From Schlesneria paludicola DSM 18645 (GTDB lineage: Bacteria > Planctomycetota > Planctomycetia > Planctomycetales > Planctomycetaceae): a stretch of DNA of 32,634 nucleotides. The stretch's first letter is position 1. Every line of letters starts with the position of its first letter. The stretch is taken from the NCBI GenBank assembly GCA_945862235.1, contig CAMAYU010000057.1, positions 1 through 32,634 of the forward strand, read 5' to 3'. Of this stretch, positions 1 through 8,191 are shown one piece after another. The notes below the pieces were generated by a model. The model saw only the letters and a program-made list of their open reading frames with translations, had not been told where the DNA came from and ran no database searches. Both the position numbers and the translations under genes were made by a program.

Positions 1-20
1 AGCAGGCACGAAATGAAATA

Positions 21-40
21 ACCCGCTCGATTGAGCGGGT
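21..40 (-). terminator. Putative intrinsic terminator
   Basis: An 8-bp perfect stem (ACCCGCTC paired with GAGCGGGT) has a 4-nt loop. On the minus strand it is followed by a T-rich stretch (TATTTCATTT). It lies about 27 nt past the stop of the small minus-strand gene at 67-276, as expected for its terminator. The T-run is interrupted, so efficiency is uncertain. Confidence 0.6.
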
Positions 41-66
41 TTGGACAACGTGCAGCAGCATTCGAG

Positions 67-276
67 TCAGCGTCCAAGCACGCCACGCACAAGTCTCGCA
101 CCTGGGTGGATATTCAAGGCATAAGCCACGAGTCGCCCCTGACCCGGAGCCGGTACGGCCCTGATTTCAGCACGTGACGGAAGAATCGTGGCCGGACCAG
201 CAGCCGACGCCTCACTTTGGCAAAAACACACGAACGTCACAGCGACAGTAAACAGCACGCCAATTCGCAGCTTCAT
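67..276 (-). CDS. Small secreted protein of unknown function (69 aa)
   Basis: I do not recognise this protein. The frame is open much further upstream, but the ATG at 276 is chosen because GAGGAG sits 7 nt before it and because it starts a typical signal peptide: MKLR, then a hydrophobic core (IGVLFTVAVTFVCFC), then small residues ending in ASA near residue 25. The mature part would be only about 44 residues, rich in Ala, Gly, Pro and Arg, with no recognisable domain. A hairpin terminator lies just downstream. Such tiny exported proteins are common in planctomycetes and mostly uncharacterised. The coding call rests on the ribosome binding site and signal peptide together; export is an inference. 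Confidence 0.55.
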   Translation of the reverse strand: MKLRIGVLFTVAVTFVCFCQSEASAAGPATILPSRAEIRAVPAPGQGRLVAYALNIHPGARLVRGVLGR

Positions 277-376
277 GGATGCACTCCTCATTGTTGACCA
301 TAGATTCAAATTGACCAACTCAGCGTTTAAGTAATAGCAGGTCCGAGAGACCTTGAAAGTCCATAATTCAATTCTG

Positions 377-763
377 TCACCGCCGTGAACCAATAGCGTC
401 CCGACCAAATGATTCTTTGGTTTGTACCGGTTCTTCCACGAAGCTGTGGGAGACTGTCTGCTGCCGTTCGTTCTGTTCGGTGGCCAGTTGCACAGCCTGA
501 TCGACCAACACCTGCAGATCCTCAACCGTCAGCCGTGGCCAGCACCCGATCAGACGAGCCAGTGGGGGATCGTGTGCATACAGGGACGCATACAACTCGG
601 CTCCAACAACGGTTTCCGCCTTAAGGGCCATGTCGCTCGTCGTGGCTTCCATCGCATTGCGATTCAAGGATGTTTCAGGGCGGACGACAAACGAACGGCT
701 GCACCGCGACACTGCCACCTCATCGGACTGCTGTCGACCTCTTGGCGAACCTTTCACTATCAT
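377..763 (-). CDS. Hypothetical protein (up to 128 aa)
   Basis: Product not recognised. The minus frame is open from 763 to 377. The central part (DPPLARLIGCWPRLTVEDLQ and the following LVDQAVQLA) reads like a compact helical protein with normal amino-acid use. The N-terminal 40 residues are Arg/Ser-rich and less convincing, so the true start may be the internal ATG at 652 or 631; none of the candidates has a good Shine-Dalgarno. A plus-strand ORF over the same bases is Arg/His/Cys-rich and looks like a shadow. The gene would be divergent from the AsmA-like gene starting at 883. It may be real or spurious. Confidence 0.35.
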   Translation of the reverse strand: MIVKGSPRGRQQSDEVAVSRCSRSFVVRPETSLNRNAMEATTSDMALKAETVVGAELYASLYAHDPPLARLIGCWPRLTVEDLQVLVDQAVQLATEQNERQQTVSHSFVEEPVQTKESFGRDAIGSRR

Positions 764-882
764 CGCGCGCGGCGAGGTGACTCGCAGAGCAGTTTCGTGA
801 GTGATGGATGTTCTCCGATCTGCTGGGTCTCTTTTGGGCAGACCATTCTTTCGATGGCAGCATTGTGCAAGGTGGCGCGATC

Positions 883-3800
883 ATGGCGAACACGATTTCT
901 TCGACCTCCAACAAACCCGATTCACCGAGTGCCGGAACGGCGCAGCGACGCGGCGGCGGGCGATGGTTGATGTTTGGTTTTCTGTTGCTGGCGATGTTGG
1001 CGACGACGGTTTGGTTTGCCCCTGCCATCGTGGCCAAGACCGAGTTGCGGCAACGGATTCCCGGGCTGATCTTCCCGACTTATCCCGGCAAGGTCGAAGT
1101 CGGGGAGACCTCGATCGGTTGGTTCTCGCCTATCGTGGTCAAAGGCTTGCGGGCGGAGGATGAGACCGGGCATTTGCTGCTCGATGCGAAAGAGTTCTCG
1201 ACGGTGGAGACGCTGTGGACGCTGGCGACTCGCCAAACCAATCTCGGTCGGATGAGGCTCGTCGATCCGGTGATCTCGGTGACGATCCGGCCGGACGGAT
1301 CGAACCTCGAAGACGTCTACGCGAAGTTCATGTCCGGTCCCGCGAGTACCGCGCCCATACCGGCGTTTGAATTTGAGATGGTCAATGCGCGGGTTGAACT
1401 GGCCAACACATCGGCCAACCGCGAATCGACGATCACACCGGTGTCGCTCCTCCTCGCCTCGACCAAAGGGGGCGTGGACGACATGCAGGTCACAGTCGGT
1501 GACGTTCCCGAGTCGGATGCTCCGAATCGCGACAAACCGAATGCAGTGGTCTCGGATTGGCTGGCCATTCGGTTTGGTAACAAGCCGAGTGATGATGCCG
1601 CCGCGACGACGGCCGACGCGCAGCATGTGCGACTCAAGGCGCGGGGTTGGAATCTGAACAAGCTGCTTCCGGCCCTCGCGCGATTCGAGCCAGCAGCCGA
1701 ACTGGCGGGTCAGTTCGATGCCGACGTGAAGGCTTCGCTGCGATCGACGGCCGAGGCGTTCGATTGGACTTGGGATGGGGATGTTTCGTTGCGGGAGTTG
1801 GCGGTGTCAGGCTTGGCGGCGCTCAAGCAGGACAAGGTGGCGCTCAACGCGATCTCGGCGGGAGGCCGCTTCACGAGCCAAGGGGGTCGCCTGTCGATGG
1901 TCGATGCGAAACTGACAACCGATGTGGGCGAATTGACCGCGACGGGAGACCTCCCGCTCGCAGGACTCACATCCTCAGCAGGGCTGAACACCGTGCAGTC
2001 GATCATCGGTGAAGAGGACTTCCAACTGAACGGCCAAGTCGATCTGAAGCGACTCGCCGCGCTGTTGCCGCAAACCTTGCGAGTCCGCGAAGGGACTCAG
2101 ATCACGGCCGGGCGAGTCGATGTGTCGCTCACGGGTGAAGAGGCCGCAGGGACTCGACGCTGGAAGGGGAACGCGACTCTGGCTGGTTTGACCGCCGTCA
2201 ATCAGGGTGAGTCGATTGCGTGGAAGACGCCCTTTAAGACGGCGTTTCAGGCGCATCGGCAAGACGGCACGATCATCGTCGATCAACTGACGTGTCAGTC
2301 CGACTTCCTGCAAGTCTCGGGAGGCGGCACGCTGACAGATGCACACTTCACGGCGAGCGGCGATCTCAACAAGCTCGAACAAAACTTGGAACGGTTCGTC
2401 GATCTCGGACTGGAGAAGATCGCGGGACGGCTGAAGGTGGACGGTTCGATCAAGCGTGAGGGAGCCGACCGGGCATCGCTCATCGCAGCGGTGAACCTCG
2501 ATAACTTTCAGTGGAACGTCTCCGCCGACAACGTCTGGCACGAAGACCATTTGGAACTGATCGCGACGGCGGGAGCGGTGACCGACGGCGCGACGACGAT
2601 CAATCGGGTCGAAGCAGCATCGCTGAAGATGACGAGCGGCGGTGACTCACTCACCGCGAAGTTGCTCGCGGCGGTCGATCTTCCGGCCGCATCAACCGCG
2701 ACCGACGCGGCTGCGACATGGCCGGTGACGGCAACGCTGACCGGCGGCATGGGGACGTGGCAGAACCGGTTGAAGCCGTTCTTCGTGCTGAAAGGCTGGC
2801 AGTTGGGAGGCGAAGCCCACATCGACGCGACCGTGGCGGCGGGGGCGAAGCAAATTGATCTCGAACACTTGGCGATCAACATCGAGCAGTTGCAGGCGCG
2901 CGGACTCGACTGGTTCGTGCAGGAACCGCAGCTCAAACTGGAGACCGCCGGTGTGTGGAAGGTGGCCGAGATGGAATGGTCTTCGCCGCAATCGACACTC
3001 GTCGCGAGTGCCGTTTCCTGCCGGATCGACAACCTCGCGGTGGCACTGACGAAGGCGGGTGGTCTCGCCAAACTGGAAGGTGATGCGGCGTACCGCGCCG
3101 ATCTCGACAAACTCTCCCGCTGGAAGAACCAAGCGATCGAACAGCCTATGTACCATCTCGTCGGTGCGTTGAACGGCAGTGCGAACGTGACCGCGACGGA
3201 CGGGGGGACGCTGATGACGGCCGATCTCGATGCGAACGTTGAGAAGCTGGTCGTCGCGGGGCTGAACGCGCCCGCCGGGGAACAGCCGCGTTGGGAAGCG
3301 TTGTGGCGCGAACCGAAACTCCATCTGACCAGCAAGGGAACCTACAGCAGCACGCGCGACGACCTGAAACTCGACGCGGCGTCTGTCACGGCCGACGGCT
3401 TGAGCGTTGCGACACAGGGAACGATGCAGAAGCTCTCGACCTCACAACAACTCGATCTGACGGGTGAGATCGCTTACGACTGGGAAGTGTTGGTCCAACG
3501 GTTCGGCGCGCAACTCGGCAAGGACATCCAACTGACGGGGAAGGACAAGCGGTCTTTCGCGGCGAAGGGGTCGCTGGCCAGCTGGTCGTCGCTGACAGCC
3601 ACGGCCTCCTCATCCGGGACGATCGCCAACGCGGGGGCTTCCGCACCGACGAAGGTTCCCACGACAAATGTCTCGTTCGCGAATGACCCTGCCAGTCTCG
3701 TGGCGACACCCACTGTGACGGCCTCCGGTGCGAGCGGGCTGACAGACTTGAGCGGTCAAGCGGGACTCGGCTGGCAGTCCGCAGTGATCTATGGATTGAC

Positions 3801-4674
3801 GGCCGGGCCGGGTGATGTGTCGGTGAAGCTCGACAAAGGAATTTGCGTGTTGACCGTTCCCGAGATGACCGTCAACGAAGGCAAGTTGCGATTCTCGCCG
3901 CAGGTCCGTCTGGATCAATCGCCCGCCATGATTGTGCTGACTCAAGAAAAGGTGATCGACCAAGTGCGACTCTCACCCGAGCTGTGCGGATCGTGGCTGA
4001 AGTTCGTGATGCCACTCTTGGCCGATGCCGCTCAAGTGGAAGGCAAGTTCTCGGTGGACCTTGCAGGCGGGACGCTGCCGCTGCTGTCTCCTTCAACGGG
4101 CGAGTTCAGCGGTGCGATCGGAGTTCACACGGCGCAGGTTCGACCGGGACCGTTGACGATGCAGCTCCTTGGAGTGATTGACCAAGTGCGTTCGGTACTC
4201 CGCCAGCGTGCCGCAACGGGGCCGCAGCGCGAACGCGTATTAATGGAAATGCCCGAGCAGTCGGTCGATTTCAAACTGGCCGACGGTCGGATGCACCATC
4301 AGGGGCTGACGTTCCAGTTTCAAGATGTCACGCTCCGCACGAGTGGTTCCGTGGGCATGGACGAGACGCTGAATCTGATTGCGGAAATCCCCGTCCCCGA
4401 TGAATGGGTGGCTGGCAAGAAGTTGCTGGCCGGTTTCAAAGGGAAGTCGATCAGCATTCCGATCGGCGGCACGCTCAAACAACCTCGCCTCGACAGCCGC
4501 GTTCTCGGAGACCTTACCAAGCAAATGGGAGGCTCCGCGCTGGAAGGGTTCCTCGGGGATAAGTTGGGCGGATCACTCGACAAGCCGCTTGAGGGGCAGC
4601 TCGAAAAGAAGTTGGAAGGTGCGTTCGACGGCCTGTTCAACAAGAAGAAGCCTGCCAAGCCCGCGCCGAAGTGA
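883..4674 (+). CDS. AsmA-like membrane-anchored protein (1263 aa)
   Basis: This is a large protein with one N-terminal membrane segment (about residues 28-50, after a Ser/Pro/Gly-rich cytoplasmic tail with RR) and a very long extracytoplasmic region. That region is built of repeating beta-strand-like segments typical of the AsmA/TamB/YhdP group, which bridge the inner and outer membrane and are linked to lipid transport or outer-membrane biogenesis. After the helix, the motif around TSIGWFSPIVVKGL matches the usual AsmA N-terminal pattern. The C-terminal part (LKLADGRMHHQGL-like, then GTLKQPRLDSRVLGDL) matches the AsmA C-terminal pattern, followed by a Gly/Lys-rich tail. The ATG at 883 is preferred over the in-frame start at 808 because AAGGTGG lies about 7 nt before it and the upstream 25 residues look untranslated. 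It appears monocistronic, ending in a palindrome and a strong terminator. The family call is firm; the substrate is unknown. Confidence 0.8.
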   Translation: MANTISSTSNKPDSPSAGTAQRRGGGRWLMFGFLLLAMLATTVWFAPAIVAKTELRQRIPGLIFPTYPGKVEVGETSIGWFSPIVVKGLRAEDETGHLLLDAKEFSTVETLWTLATRQTNLGRMRLVDPVISVTIRPDGSNLEDVYAKFMSGPASTAPIPAFEFEMVNARVELANTSANRESTITPVSLLLASTKGGVDDMQVTVGDVPESDAPNRDKPNAVVSDWLAIRFGNKPSDDAAATTADAQHVRLKARGWNLNKLLPALARFEPAAELAGQFDADVKASLRSTAEAFDWTWDGDVSLRELAVSGLAALKQDKVALNAISAGGRFTSQGGRLSMVDAKLTTDVGELTATGDLPLAGLTSSAGLNTVQSIIGEEDFQLNGQVDLKRLAALLPQTLRVREGTQITAGRVDVSLTGEEAAGTRRWKGNATLAGLTAVNQGESIAWKTPFKTAFQAHRQDGTIIVDQLTCQSDFLQVSGGGTLTDAHFTASGDLNKLEQNLERFVDLGLEKIAGRLKVDGSIKREGADRASLIAAVNLDNFQWNVSADNVWHEDHLELIATAGAVTDGATTINRVEAASLKMTSGGDSLTAKLLAAVDLPAASTATDAAATWPVTATLTGGMGTWQNRLKPFFVLKGWQLGGEAHIDATVAAGAKQIDLEHLAINIEQLQARGLDWFVQEPQLKLETAGVWKVAEMEWSSPQSTLVASAVSCRIDNLAVALTKAGGLAKLEGDAAYRADLDKLSRWKNQAIEQPMYHLVGALNGSANVTATDGGTLMTADLDANVEKLVVAGLNAPAGEQPRWEALWREPKLHLTSKGTYSSTRDDLKLDAASVTADGLSVATQGTMQKLSTSQQLDLTGEIAYDWEVLVQRFGAQLGKDIQLTGKDKRSFAAKGSLASWSSLTATASSSGTIANAGASAPTKVPTTNVSFANDPASLVATPTVTASGASGLTDLSGQAGLGWQSAVIYGLTAGPGDVSVKLDKGICVLTVPEMTVNEGKLRFSPQVRLDQSPAMIVLTQEKVIDQVRLSPELCGSWLKFVMPLLADAAQVEGKFSVDLAGGTLPLLSPSTGEFSGAIGVHTAQVRPGPLTMQLLGVIDQVRSVLRQRAATGPQRERVLMEMPEQSVDFKLADGRMHHQGLTFQFQDVTLRTSGSVGMDETLNLIAEIPVPDEWVAGKKLLAGFKGKSISIPIGGTLKQPRLDSRVLGDLTKQMGGSALEGFLGDKLGGSLDKPLEGQLEKKLEGAFDGLFNKKKPAKPAPK

Positions 4675-4706
4675 GGCACGTCCTCCAGAGCGCTTGTGAA
4701 CCGAGA

Positions 4707-4760
4707 GTAGACCGGTCGCTCCGTGACCGGAATCGTCGAGTCACGGAGTGACTCGTCTAC
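4707..4760. repeat. Imperfect inverted repeat, GTAGAC...GTCTAC type
   Basis: The arms at 4707-4730 and 4737-4760 pair as GTAGACCGGTCGCTCCGTGA against its near-complement, with a few mismatches and a 6-nt loop. It lies between the AsmA-like stop codon and the terminator at 4815, so it would form a hairpin in the 3' untranslated RNA. No second copy was seen in this window. Confidence 0.65.
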
Positions 4761-4814
4761 TTTGGGCCAGAGAGTTGCCGGTCGCCCAATTGGGGGCTTG
4801 ACGCATTCCTCCGC

Positions 4815-4863
4815 AAACGACAGAAGCCCGGCATCCATCGGATGGCCGGGCTTCTGTCGTTTT
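4815..4863 (+). terminator. Strong intrinsic terminator
   Basis: An 18-bp perfect stem (AAACGACAGAAGCCCGGC and its complement) is followed on the plus strand by a run of T. It terminates the AsmA-like gene. Because the stem starts with AAA, it may also act weakly on the minus strand for the convergent L24 gene ending at 4924. Confidence 0.9.
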
Positions 4864-4923
4864 TTAATTCGCCGGTTCGCAATCACGCTCTGCTGAGCGG
4901 GATATCGCGACTGTCGTCATCGA

Positions 4924-5280
4924 TCAGCTATCGGCTGGCGTCGCGGAAGGATCTTTACCGATCCGGCGCAGCACCGCGCCCGACTTGGCGACCAACAGCT
5001 TGGGCTCATCTTTGGTCTTGGGAAGCTGAATCCGAGTCCGAGTCGGCTTATCCGTCGTGGGATCGATCAGCATGGCGTTCGAGGCGTTGATCGCCATTTC
5101 GATCGACAGCCGTCCACCTTGAGGAGCCTTCGGATGCCCGCGCTTCACATGCTTATAGGCGCGATTCACGCCTTCCACGACGATCTTGTTCTTCTCGCGA
5201 TCCGTTCGCACGATCTTGCCGCGCGTTCCCTTGTCGTCACCCGCCACAACTTGGACAACATCGCCAACTTTCAAACGCAT
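4924..5280 (-). CDS. rplX: 50S ribosomal protein L24 (uL24)
   Basis: This 118-residue protein has the KOW motif at the start (MRLKVGDVVQVVAGDDKGTR, residues 1-20), then IVVEGVNRAYKHVKRGHPKA and a region (AMLIDPTTDKPTRTRIQ) that match the classical L24 pattern. L24 binds 23S rRNA near the exit tunnel and initiates large-subunit assembly. The length is slightly above the usual 100-105 residues because of an Ala/Pro/Ser-rich tail. The start is supported by GGGAGAG a few nt upstream of the ATG. The location is odd: rplX normally sits between rplN and rplE in the spc operon, yet here it is flanked by an AsmA-like gene and a PQQ-like protein gene, with no other ribosomal protein gene in the window. 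It is either a relocated sole copy or a second copy. Confidence 0.92.
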   Translation of the reverse strand: MRLKVGDVVQVVAGDDKGTRGKIVRTDREKNKIVVEGVNRAYKHVKRGHPKAPQGGRLSIEMAINASNAMLIDPTTDKPTRTRIQLPKTKDEPKLLVAKSGAVLRRIGKDPSATPADS

Positions 5281-5534
5281 GATCTCTCCCGAATTCCCAA
5301 TAACTTCTTAACTTGATCGTCCCGGCGCGGCACGCCAGAAGCTTCCCTGCGACCCCAAAATGAGTTCGATCCAACGAAGCGGTCATCCGAAACGCCGGCC
5401 TCATCAAGCGGGGCGATCGCCAGCCAAGGCTGGAAGGGGGCGGGAGAATGGCATTTTTGCCGCGACTTTGCAACGGCAGCGGCTCTGTGCCGGAGCTTTT
5501 CCCGGTTTCCTACGAGGGTCGCCCGCATTCCGAG

Positions 5535-6956
5535 TCACTTCGTCGCGAGTGGCGGTTCGGCACCGACGCAATAGAGCGCGGAACTGGACCGAATGAACAG
5601 GTCTCCGTCGCTGATGGCGGGGGTCGAATTGAAGATGCTCTCGTCCGATTCCGCGGAGACGCGGTTCACGGCGAGCAGCTTGTACTCGGCCCCTAACTCC
5701 ACGACGTAGGTTTCGCCCGAGCGGCCGACGAAATACATGCGACCGTGCGACGCCACCGGCGAGGCGTAATCTTGGCCACCTCGACCGCCACCACCGCCTC
5801 CCAATCCCCCGCCGCCGCGACGGCCTCCTTGAGTTGGACGATCATCGGCAGGAGGAGCCGCTTCGGCCGGACTGCCATCGCTCTTCAAACGCGCCTGATA
5901 GACGCGCTGGCCGGTCTTCGCATCAAGGGCATTCGCGACGCGGTCAGAAATCCAGTGCAGGCGACCGTCGTGATAGATCGGCGTGCTAATGCGGCCCCGA
6001 TCGCGCCCCGACCAGACAACGTGCGACTTCGTCACGTCGTCTTTCCCGCCAGCTTTCACCGCGATGGAACCGCCGCTGCGACCTTCGATCGCGTAGACGA
6101 TCCCGTCGTGAGCGATCACGCTCGAACACATCGACTCAGAATCGGCCGCTTCGCAGTACCAGCGCAGCTTGCCGGTATCGGGATTGAAGCCCCAGACTTC
6201 GTAAGGGACGCCCACCACAAGATCGGTTCGGCCCGCATCAACCTCCACCAGAATCGGCGTCCCCCACATGCTGCCGAATCCGTCGGCGGGCTGATTCCAG
6301 ACTTCCTTGCCGGTCTCCCGGTCCAGCGCTACGAGCGCATGGCTTTCGATCGACGCAGTCACGATGACGAGGTTCTTGTACAGAATCGGACTCGACGCCG
6401 TGCCCCAGCCGCGCGGGTCCGAATCCTTGCCGACCTTGGTTTGCCACAGCTTCTTGCCGTCCATGTCGAACGCGACGACACCCGTCTTGCCGAAAAACGC
6501 GAAGATGTTCTTGCCGTCGGAAACGGGTGTATGCGAGGCGTAGCCGTTCTCGGTGAACATGCCGCGATAGCTGTCTTCGGGCAACTCGGGATCGATCACG
6601 GTGTTCCAGAGTTGCTTCCCCGTTTGGCGGTCCACACAAACGAGGTGCCGCTTGAGCTGATCCTGCTTCGCGTCGCGTGCTGTCGTCGTGCCATATCCCG
6701 ACCAGCAAGTGACGATGACCTTGTTCCCCACCACGATCGGGCACGACAGGCCCGGCCCCGGCAGCTCGAACTTCCACTTCATGTTCTTCGTTTCGCTCCA
6801 CTCGACCGGCGGAGCTTTGTCGTCGAGTGAGACTCCCGCCCCGTTCGGGCCTCGAAAGCGAGACCAATCTCCCGCTGAGACCGGAGCCATTTCGTTCAAG
6901 CCGAGCATGCCAACAACAATCGCCAGCGAAGCACATCCTCGAAGAACACGATTCAT
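5535..6956 (-). CDS. Secreted PQQ-like beta-propeller repeat protein (473 aa)
   Basis: The protein begins with a Sec signal peptide (MNRVLRGCASLAIVVGMLGL, cleavage near PVSA about residue 28), then DWSRFRGPNG, the hallmark opening of planctomycete PQQ-binding-like propellers. Blades with the repeated pattern ALD-x-x-TGKEVW, CVDRQTGKQLWNT, FDMDGKKLWQTK and NPDTGKLRW follow through most of the length. These repeats form an eight-bladed-like propeller; enzymatic PQQ dehydrogenase activity is not implied, and many such proteins are structural or bind polymers. Residues 377-394 form a Gly/Arg low-complexity insertion (12+ Gly in 18) between two blades. The ATG at 6956 is chosen over the longer frame (to 7196) because AAAGGTG precedes it and the signal peptide begins there. 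Expected location is the periplasm or cell surface. Confidence 0.85.
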   Translation of the reverse strand: MNRVLRGCASLAIVVGMLGLNEMAPVSAGDWSRFRGPNGAGVSLDDKAPPVEWSETKNMKWKFELPGPGLSCPIVVGNKVIVTCWSGYGTTTARDAKQDQLKRHLVCVDRQTGKQLWNTVIDPELPEDSYRGMFTENGYASHTPVSDGKNIFAFFGKTGVVAFDMDGKKLWQTKVGKDSDPRGWGTASSPILYKNLVIVTASIESHALVALDRETGKEVWNQPADGFGSMWGTPILVEVDAGRTDLVVGVPYEVWGFNPDTGKLRWYCEAADSESMCSSVIAHDGIVYAIEGRSGGSIAVKAGGKDDVTKSHVVWSGRDRGRISTPIYHDGRLHWISDRVANALDAKTGQRVYQARLKSDGSPAEAAPPADDRPTQGGRRGGGGLGGGGGGRGGQDYASPVASHGRMYFVGRSGETYVVELGAEYKLLAVNRVSAESDESIFNSTPAISDGDLFIRSSSALYCVGAEPPLATK

Positions 6957-7203
6957 TTGCGACACCTTTCGCGAGCGGTAATGACGGGGGTGAAACGGCC
7001 ACCGCGAGGCTGGCCCAGCCGAAGTCGGCGGGATCGTAGCGAGGCAAACGTGAAGTGGAACTGAATCGCCGCGATCGAGTGAGTGGCTCGGCATTATTCG
7101 TTTGGCAGCGCAGTGGTTCCCGTTTAGAAATGTCGCCTCGGTGACGTTGTCTAGCTGGGGCAAGCCTGTGGCCGTTCTACTTCGGTCCGGCAGCACTCAA
7201 CGA
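6957..7203. other. Intergenic leader region of the PQQ-like gene
   Basis: About 250 bp lie between the PQQ-like start codon and the cysC terminator. The minus frame stays open here to 7196, but the translation is low-quality and lacks a start with a ribosome binding site. I see no repeat or clear promoter. Confidence 0.4.
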
Positions 7204-7239
7204 AAACACCCCGATCGCCGCGTGGCCACCGGGGTGTTT
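7204..7239 (-). terminator. Intrinsic terminator downstream of cysC
   Basis: A 10-bp stem (AAACACCCCG with CGGGGTGTTT) has a 16-nt loop. On the minus strand it is followed by TTTTCGTTG. It lies about 60 nt beyond the cysC stop codon. Confidence 0.75.
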
Positions 7240-7298
7240 CTGTTTGATTGAGAACGAGGATTCTCACCGCTGACAGGTCTGCATTCGCCGCTCGAACG

Positions 7299-7910
7299 TC
7301 AGGCGTTGAGGTAGCCGTTCTTCTCAAGGTACGCGATCACTTCGTTGGTCAGTTCTTCAATTCCCTTGTTGTTGGAATCAAGGACCAACTCGGGCTTTTC
7401 GGGGCCTTCGTACGGATCGCTGATGCCGGTGAAGTTCTTGATCTCGCCCGCGCGGGCCTTCTTGTAGAGACCCTTCGGATCGCGTTGCTCACACGTTTCG
7501 ACAGTGGCATCGACGAGGATTTCGATGAACTCACCCGGTTGCAGCAACGCGCGGACGGCATCGCGGTCGGCGCGGTAGGGCGAGATGAACGCAGTCAGTG
7601 TGAAGTTGGCGTTGTGAGCGAACAGCTTGGCCACTTCACCGATGCGACGGATGTTCTCGGCACGGTCTTCGGCCGAGAAGCCGAGGTTCTTGTTCAGGCC
7701 CATGCGGATGTTGTCGCCATCCAGCACGACACTGTGCTTGCCCGCGAGGCTCAGCCGGTGATCGACCGCGTTGGCGATCGTGCTCTTACCGCAGGCGGAC
7801 AGTCCGGTGAACCACAGCACGGCCCCCTTGTGTCCATTCAACTTGGATCGTTCGTCCTTCGTCACTTTGTGTTCGTGCCAGGTGACGTTGGTGGCCTTTT
7901 GCTCGGTCAT
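7299..7910 (-). CDS. cysC: Adenylylsulfate (APS) kinase
   Basis: CysC phosphorylates APS to PAPS with ATP, the sulfate-activation step used for sulfation or assimilation. At 203 residues it is a normal stand-alone CysC. Visible motifs are the P-loop GLSACGKST at residues 36-44 (the common form is GLSGSGKST, so the Ala-Cys pair is a variant), DGDNIRMGLNKNLGFS (APS-binding region), the ENIRRIGEVAKLF segment, the ISPYRADRDAVR segment, and DPKGLYKKARAGEIKNFTGISDPYE, all diagnostic. The ATG at 7910 is preferred because AAGGAG lies about 10 nt upstream; the frame extends 20 residues further without support. It stands alone here without cysN or cysD. In planctomycetes, rich in sulfatases and sulfated polymers, PAPS may serve sulfotransferases, but that is inference. 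Confidence 0.95.
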   Translation of the reverse strand: MTEQKATNVTWHEHKVTKDERSKLNGHKGAVLWFTGLSACGKSTIANAVDHRLSLAGKHSVVLDGDNIRMGLNKNLGFSAEDRAENIRRIGEVAKLFAHNANFTLTAFISPYRADRDAVRALLQPGEFIEILVDATVETCEQRDPKGLYKKARAGEIKNFTGISDPYEGPEKPELVLDSNNKGIEELTNEVIAYLEKNGYLNA

Positions 7911-8191
7911 GGACAGAAAACTCCTTGCGATGTTTGAGTCAAAACAATTGGCATTTCCGACCCAAACCAAAGGGGCCGAAGCGTGAGGCCGAGTTTAGGG
8001 AATGCCGTGATCGGTGGAAAGGCATTCCAAAAGGAGGCGTTTCGGCGGGCCGACAGCGTTGTTCTCGATACGAGCAGTCACTCGATTCGGGTGAGTGTCA
8101 GGAGTGATCGCGGTCACTATGATCCCGCTCCCTGTTTCTGATCCTTGCCGAGGACGGGGTTCCGCCTTTCTGACCGGAGTGGCTCGCGCGC

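Noticed and set aside
277-376. Sigma-70 promoter for the small secreted protein
   Set aside because: The best candidate on the minus strand (TTGGTC, 17 nt, AACAAT) matches the consensus too poorly to call.
422-970. 182-residue plus-strand ORF overlapping the AsmA-like start
   Set aside because: It runs into the AsmA-like gene in another frame, is Arg/His/Cys-rich, and opposes the more protein-like minus frame at 377-763.
5745-6830. 361-residue plus-strand ORF
   Set aside because: It is antisense to the PQQ-like protein gene and has low-quality Arg-rich composition.
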